Positions 58,800 to 64,000 of a stretch of DNA of 64,000 nucleotides are shown here, piece by piece. Source of the DNA: Apoda limacodes (Eukaryota > Arthropoda > Insecta > Lepidoptera > Limacodidae); assembly GCA_946406115.1 (NCBI GenBank), contig OX291542.1, positions 27,477,321 through 27,541,320 on the forward strand. Direction: 5' to 3'. Under the pieces are notes generated by a model. The model ran no database searches. It saw only the letters and a program-made list of their open reading frames with translations, and was not told the DNA's origin. Every line of letters starts with the position of its first letter. The stretch's first letter is position 1. Position numbers and translations under genes: made by a program.

Positions 58800-59129
58800 A
58801 CGACACGCGATCACTCACACATACACACACACACACTCTTAATTTTATATATACTGAATTTACGTACCTATGTCTATCATGTAAAATAGTATGTAATCTT
58901 TTTGGTTATTAAAAAGACTTGAAGGTAGCTCAAGTGCGTGGCAAGATACAAGGCACAGCAGACATTAGATGCGATCCACGCGTCAGTCGTCTTTCGATAG
59001 CCTCACCGGAGCTACTCGTGCGTTCGCCTTTGACCTACAGTCAATCCATTTAACAGATTTTCGGTGTTTTACTTAAATTTATCCTTCGCCAGTGCCTTTT
59101 ATTCATCTTTATTCATACAGTCCTCAACA
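58795..59129 (+). repeat. 3' LTR of BEL/Pao element
   Basis: 335 bp, identical to the 5' LTR except for one A-to-G difference at about 59061, followed by ACATG, the target-site duplication. Confidence 0.97.
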
Positions 59130-59159
59130 ACATGGAAATTAAGTAAAACCTAAATCAAC

Positions 59160-59420
59160 TTACGAAACTAAATTTAGATCTAAGTCAGGATTCTCTTAAT
59201 TACATTTTCCGACAACAGTTTCCATCTCGTCTTGTTCGGGAGCTTAACCAGCGACAAGCAACCCTTCGTTTTGGCAGATTAGCTTAAAACTTATCGGACT
59301 GGTCGGATTACCGCGGCTTGTAGAGGTCAACAGTGAAGGGTTTAGCTAATGGTTTGTGACTGCTCACTTAATAGTGTCGTCTATGAGACATCCTACACAA
59401 CATGTCTAAAATAATTTGAA
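59160..59420 (+). repeat. Repeat H (MITE-like), single-unit form
   Basis: TAATTACATTTTCCGACAAC, CTCGTCTTGTTCGGGAGCTT, AGCAACCCTTCGTTTTGGCA, then one 32-bp unit at 59306-59337, then GGGTTTAGCTAATGG and CACTTAATAGTGTCGTCTAT. It is the closest relative in the window of the unexpanded ancestor of the minisatellite copies. Confidence 0.7.
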
Positions 59421-60269
59421 CTAGACTGATATATTGTTGTCCATTCTATGGGTTGAATGCTAATGCTACGTAATTAAATTGTGTCTCAGATTTAACATGG
59501 TAGTGCTTGCTCACGAACCTATATATTTCAAATGCCGATTATCAAAAGGGGTGAAGTCATGTCGGCTTTTCTTCTAAGATACAGAAAGGAACTTAGTAGC
59601 GGCGCTCTTAGATTAGATAGTCGATAATAAAGAAATTAAGTTTTTAGTTTAATTAGTAAATTTTTTTATAACGTTATTTATTATTTCTAGAATACCTATA
59701 TACGTTGTAGACAGCATTTCGCATACATGATGTCTACAACTTTGCCATGGAATCAGTTTTTCTGTGGTGAAAACTGGAACATATAAATCCTTACAGAAAT
59801 TTGTGGCATTACGGCGACCATCCATACAGACACATTTTAAATTGAACCCTTAGGAAACATGTCTAGTTAGGTGTGTATTAGTAACGGACATCAAAGCCTA
59901 ACAATTAGGTAAAATTTTTTTGCCCATATTTGTCACAGAACCCTACCACTCGAGTGTACTCTAGTCTACTCTAAAACAAAATTATGTCTAACTACCTATA
60001 TAGCGTACCAATATGTGGGACTTTGATTAAATACCTAATGTATTCATAAAGGAGTAGCTATAGGTCTAATTATCTGTTGGATATACAAAAATAAGATAAT
60101 CAAACATTATTAGTAGATAAACATAAATTGGGGTTCGAAATAATTGCGCGGTAAAAGATAAGACAGCGCTGCATTCTATTCTAGTCTATGTTAGATTTTG
60201 TTTCGTTGCGTGGTAAAGTAGCTTAAAACAGTACAACTCGCGGTGTAATAATAAAACTTTGTGCTCGAA
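59421..60269. other. Spacer with no gene seen
   Basis: No recognised repeat or ORF; CTCGAGTGTACTCTAGTCTACTCTA short repeats near 59949. Confidence 0.4.
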
Positions 60270-60790
60270 TCGTACGATCGTCACGTGACCATGTCATGCG
60301 ATGACGTCACAAAACCTCTTTGAAGACGAAATAAAAAAATACATGAAATAGGGATATTTCCTAATTAGTGCGTGTAAATATTTAAAGATAAAAAAAGAAA
60401 TCGTTTGCTCGCTTGGGTTTGGCGCCAAGGCGCTAAAGACTGTCGTGACCGAGTCCCATGTCTTCCATTCGAAATTCAAAATTCGCGAGTGACGATTATG
60501 TTTCCCGCCTTTTTTGAGTCGAGTTATACGTAAAGCGTCCCACCTGCCGCATTCTTAAACAGAATTTTAGTTCAAGTTCAGTGTTTCGGATAAGGACTGT
60601 GCATCCCGCGTACTACCTAGTGTAAAAATTAAAGAAATTGCAGTAATAACATTTGTGTGAAAAAAAAACCATTGAGAGGTGGACTTTTCCAAGTTTATTG
60701 TGAGAAGGGGTGGAGTACATCACAAAGTGACTACGGTTTTGCTGTTTTTCCTTGCAAAACGTGTTGGGGCTTGGTCCTCCCTGTGTGAGT
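60270..60790 (+). promoter_or_regulatory. Candidate host promoter and 5' non-coding exon
   Basis: Within 300 bp there are an E-box CACGTG (60282-60287), a full CRE TGACGTCA (60302-60309), an E2F-like palindrome TTTGGCGCCAA (60418-60428), an E2F-like TTTCCCGC (60501-60508) and an arthropod initiator TCAGT (60578-60582, start at A60580). A TGTGTGAGT splice-donor-like site lies at 60785 and an AAAGGTGAGT donor at 61004-61013. No known transposon is seen here and base composition is more balanced. Each motif alone is weak; the cluster is suggestive. No coding exon is in the window. Confidence 0.3.
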
Positions 60791-61613
60791 AGCTTAGATT
60801 TTTATTCTGAGAGGAAATAATTATAATTAGTTAAGTTGAAGAGAGAGAATTTCCTTCTGAGTACAGCTATTTATCTAGAAATTCATTTGAAGAGTTTCTA
60901 TATGAATTGTTGTTGGGAAGGTAAATTATAAATAATAATGATGCTTTTGCTGTGTGTTCCCAAAATATGTTTTGCATGTGAAAATTATAAAATTACCTAA
61001 CCTAAAGGTGAGTGTGAGGACATGTGCTATTGGTTTAGGTACACAAATCACATACTGATGTTGTGGCAAACTGTACATAAGATATCTAGAGTTCCACTAT
61101 CTCATTTAAAGAATTTTATTTAATAATAAGATTTAATACATAACTACTTAAATTACTTAAAAGGTTGATTAAATGTGCATAAAACGATACGAAACGTTAA
61201 CAATTATAAAAACATGGCGCCGGGTTTAATTATTATTCTCGAATTCTACCTAACAGTTATAACTGTGAATTACCATTTTGTACTATTTAATTAGTGATTT
61301 TGATTGGTTACCAAATTTAGTACTTTAGAGATTGAGTAGAGGTTTTCCTTTATAGAATTATAACCTACTATACGGTTTTTTATGACAAATATGTATTAGG
61401 TTACCGATATTTCAATATTCGGATTTGTGACTGACATATCGTTCGATATGAAGGAAAATCAGGTCCGAGAGGCTATATATCAAGGAATCAGTGGTGCATC
61501 TGAGGCATGGACAGGTTTTGAACCTGGATAAACATGTTTCAGATTGAGGGAAAGTAAAAGTATCATGTAGAAAACACTTAAGACAATTAGCATAGGATTG
61601 GGAAAGGGAGTAG

Positions 61614-61666
<53 letters not shown>

Positions 61667-63407
61667 TCAATATTTAATTTTAGCGTAGGACTGTTTTAAA
61701 AGGCTTCAGGCGGCTTTGTTTGGACCAGGGTAAGATGCTTGTGTTGGGGGCAGTATCACGTTATTTAGTTTGTAAGGTCAGGGACCTGGATCAGCAGAGT
61801 GAAAAATTTATGGGGAATAATTATTAAATTCAGGAGGGTAAAATGTTTCGGAAAATAAGCCTGAAGAGAATATAAGAGTGGAAAGAACATATTTTGGGAC
61901 ATTTTCAGCTAAATTTATTTAGTTTATAAGGGGAGGGAGCTTTAGGCACAGTAGGTATAGGAAAGAGAGTACGGCCATAAGAAACCTTGTACATGAAGTG
62001 TTTTAATTTAATATGTTTGTTGATTAAAGGATATTTTTGTTTTCCTTCAGAAACAAAATATAAAATAGAATTTAAATAAAACTAAAAATTCAGAGAAAAA
62101 AAAGAGTTTGGTGGACCGACGGTGCCGGGTTCGTCTCAGGAACATCCTTAGATGACTTTTGGCCTGATTGGAGAGTCCAGAATTGCCAGTTTATTATTAT
62201 TTTCTTGTCAAGGAATCTTGGCCTTACAGAAAACTAATAATGAAATAATGTGCAGAAGAGAGTTCTACACACGTCTCTATCTCATCGTCTCTTTTAGTGT
62301 GTTAAAAATAAATAAATCGTTTCCACCAGCAAATGAAAGGACGTAAGTGATGGCAGGTTAAAAAGCGGCCGTTGTCTGTTTAGGTTAGGGGTAGGCATTG
62401 TTAGTACACACACACTAATTATACATTAGCTCGACCGCTTGCACTGCTTTTATTTGCAGGTATACATCCCTAGTGAAAAGATAAATAATTTCTGTTGAGA
62501 AGAACGCTTTGATAGAGGGTTTAGAATAGTTGTAGGTCTGTTCCCATATAACTAGGTGGAGTGTAAAAAAAAACTAATCGATTAATTAAAAGGAGAAGAG
62601 TGTATGAGTGAGTTTAAGTGTTTCTTTCAAAAGTAGTTAATGGGACTGTAAGGTCACAAACCTTTGATGATAACGCTTCGTCAACAGACATAGGGATGTC
62701 GCGGGTCAACTAAGATCTCTCCATTTTAATATCAGTATTAGAATAGGAATGGGTAGTAGGAAGAGCAGGTCTTCGTGTGACGGCGAAGCTCGAGTACTAG
62801 GGTGTGAGAAGAGCTGGTTTACTTTTAGGTCTTACTAGCTCAGCTCCACCCTACTCCAAGCGGTTGTTTAAATTTTATGAGTTCTAATCCGGATCAGGAT
62901 ATAAATGATAAAGTAGAAATCTTAATTTTGGTGTGTCTAGTAGGTAGTTGTATGAGATACATATATTACTATTCAATAATTGGTCCGGATTAGTTTTCGT
63001 CAAAGTAATGAGTGTTAAGTTGTCGAGATACAGATTACTCCTTTCTTTTGGAAAGTTCGTTTTATTAATAAATAAATCACTCATTGTGGAGACGAATAGA
63101 ATAAGAATAATATATCTTTTGATTTGATGTTGCACTTACTTCTTTTATCTTTTTTTAATAGGTAACAATTAAGCTATGCCAAAACATAATGATAAAAAAA
63201 TAATTAATAATATTTTAGAATTGCTTTCTACTTTTTATATAAAAAGAAAGAAAAAGATTTACAGTAATCTTACTGAAACAATGACTGAACCGGGGTACGA
63301 CATATGTTAAACTTTGACCGAACAAATTAAACATGGATCTGTTTAAGGTGACATTAGTTGGTCTAGGGTCTGTCCAATTCTTCTTTATAGAAAATCCTAT
63401 TGTCATA
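60791..63407. other. Non-coding stretch, possible intron, with AT microsatellite
   Basis: (AT)23 at 61617-61662. G-rich purine stretches (AAGGGGAGGGAGC, 61929) are unlike the rest of the window. Open frames are short and motif-free. It may be the first intron of a gene starting near 60.58 kb, if that promoter is real. Confidence 0.35.
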
Positions 63408-63483
63408 GCGTATTATTATCCAGGTAGGGCCCCCCTTAATAACTGATGAGCCGGAGGGGGACCCCGACCTACCGGCGAAACGC
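63408..63483 (+). ncRNA. Hammerhead ribozyme, type III (candidate)
   Basis: A self-cleaving RNA motif. Order on the plus strand: stem III 3' strand GCG (63408-63410), U63411 and A63412 (the GUA cleavage triplet, cut after 63412), stem I TTATTA (63413-63418) with TAATAA (63437-63442), core CTGATGA (63443-63449), stem II GCCGG (63450-63454) with CCGGC (63472-63476), core GAAA (63477-63480), stem III CGC (63481-63483). A63480 pairs with U63411 as required, and the stem II base pair next to the core is G-C as in natural hammerheads. All helices are perfect. Loops are 18 and 17 nt and contain complementary runs (TAGG/CCTA; CCCCCT/AGGGGG) that could give the usual loop-loop contact. The 3-bp stem III resembles type III hammerheads of retrozymes and satellite RNAs, which often cleave best as dimers. 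A competing hairpin is possible. Confidence 0.75.
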
Positions 63484-63494
63484 GAAGGTTCTAA

Positions 63495-63546
63495 TCACTC
63501 AAAATGCCTATTGTTGATTTGACTAAAGTGTTAGATTTTTGAGTGA
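63495..63546 (+). repeat. 10-bp inverted repeat next to the ribozyme
   Basis: TCACTCAAAA (63495-63504) and TTTTGAGTGA (63537-63546) are exact reverse complements, 12 bases downstream of the hammerhead. They could form a stem closing a 32-nt loop in the same transcript, or be the arms of a small element. Confidence 0.5.
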
Positions 63547-64000
63547 GCAATGTGTTCATTACTGACTGAATCGTAGGAAAATACCTACTAAGACGGGTTA
63601 TCTACCCATGTAAATTGGCGTTCTGTCGTCATAATTATCTTAATTGACTGTGACAAAATATTAAAAAAAACTCTATTTAAACTTTACGTTATTCGCAATT
63701 TGTTCCATATTTATTAATATTATCTTAATATCTCAAGTTCGTAAGAGAAAGGTTGCACATGATGCCTCCATTATAAGTTCTTGTACCTACGCAAAGAACG
63801 GAATTATTCTCTGTAAGATATCTAAATACTGAAAATTCCACGTTTACTAAGAGATTATGGTTTGTAAGAAGAACTACCATGAAGACTAAATAGTACCTTG
63901 TGTAAAATATCTTATTATAGGGCCGTATGGTTGTTTACCACCTTTACAGCAAACAAAGGGAATTATCTTCAGGTTGCAGAAATATTAGGTTAAATTCAAT
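63547..64000. other. AT-rich end of window, LINE trace
   Basis: GGGCCGTATGGTTGTTTACCACCTTTACAG at about 63921-63950 is a decayed trace of the CR1-like LINE 3' UTR. No gene and no second hammerhead core seen. Confidence 0.35.

Larger units (their letters stand above)
53771..59129 (+). mobile_element. BEL/Pao LTR retrotransposon, defective, 5359 bp
   Basis: The element has two 335-bp LTRs, TGTAGACG…CAACA. It is flanked by a perfect 5-bp target-site duplication, ACATG, at 53766-53770 and 59130-59134. Internal order: leader, gag with DUF1759-type and zinc-knuckle regions, aspartic protease, RT, RNase H, then a remnant of the integrase C-terminus. This order and the protein motifs are those of BEL/Pao elements. 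The two LTRs differ at one position (CAGATTTTCAGTG versus CAGATTTTCGGTG), which means a recent insertion. Polymerase is broken and the integrase core is absent, so this copy cannot move without help. Confidence 0.95.

Overview
The window is AT-rich eukaryotic DNA, almost certainly from a moth or butterfly. The evidence is its repeat content: more than ten 5'-truncated copies of one CR1/Jockey-group LINE with a characteristic 3' end (…ACCATCAGGCGG…GCTTGTTTGCCACCTTAGTGGTA plus poly-A), tRNA-derived SINEs, RTE 3' tails, a short Helitron with TC…CTAG ends, and a BEL/Pao LTR retrotransposon. No intact host protein-coding gene is recognisable. The window reads as intergenic or intronic DNA; one possible host promoter or first exon lies near 60.3-60.8 kb.

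Layout. 0-5 kb: dispersed repeats and two LTR-like direct repeats (3633-4163, 4182-4710) only 18 bp apart. 5-19 kb: mostly featureless AT-rich DNA with LINE and SINE pieces, a reverse-transcriptase relic (12.4-12.95 kb), a Helitron (15207-15727) and a long palindromic MITE (16158-16368). 19.1-21.8 kb: the longest CR1-like LINE copy, with 5' UTR, endonuclease and RT, but broken. 22-28.6 kb: small repeats and a 905-bp tandem duplication (25202-27013). 32.8-38.5 kb: SINEs and more CR1-like pieces, including the C-terminal half of the LINE ORF (35.7-36.5 kb). 42355-49991: a 3816-bp tandem duplication. Each copy holds an 11-unit 32-bp minisatellite, a fold-back element and an RTE C-terminal relic. 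The two copies differ by about 4% in the first ~0.7 kb but only about 0.3% afterwards.

53766-59134 is a complete-ended BEL/Pao insertion: 335-bp LTRs with one difference between them, and a perfect 5-bp target-site duplication ACATG. Its gag-protease ORF is open. The polymerase is broken by a 221-bp inverted copy of its own RNase H region and by a frameshift, and almost all of the integrase is missing. It therefore looks like a recently inserted, defective copy that needed proteins from elsewhere.

The most striking item is at 63408-63483: a sequence that meets every core requirement of a type III hammerhead self-cleaving ribozyme (CUGAUGA and GAAA boxes, three perfectly paired stems, a GUA cleavage triplet and complementary loops I and II). 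It lies outside any repeat recognised here. Coordinates of diverged repeats are approximate. Repeat family names rest on recognition without a database search.
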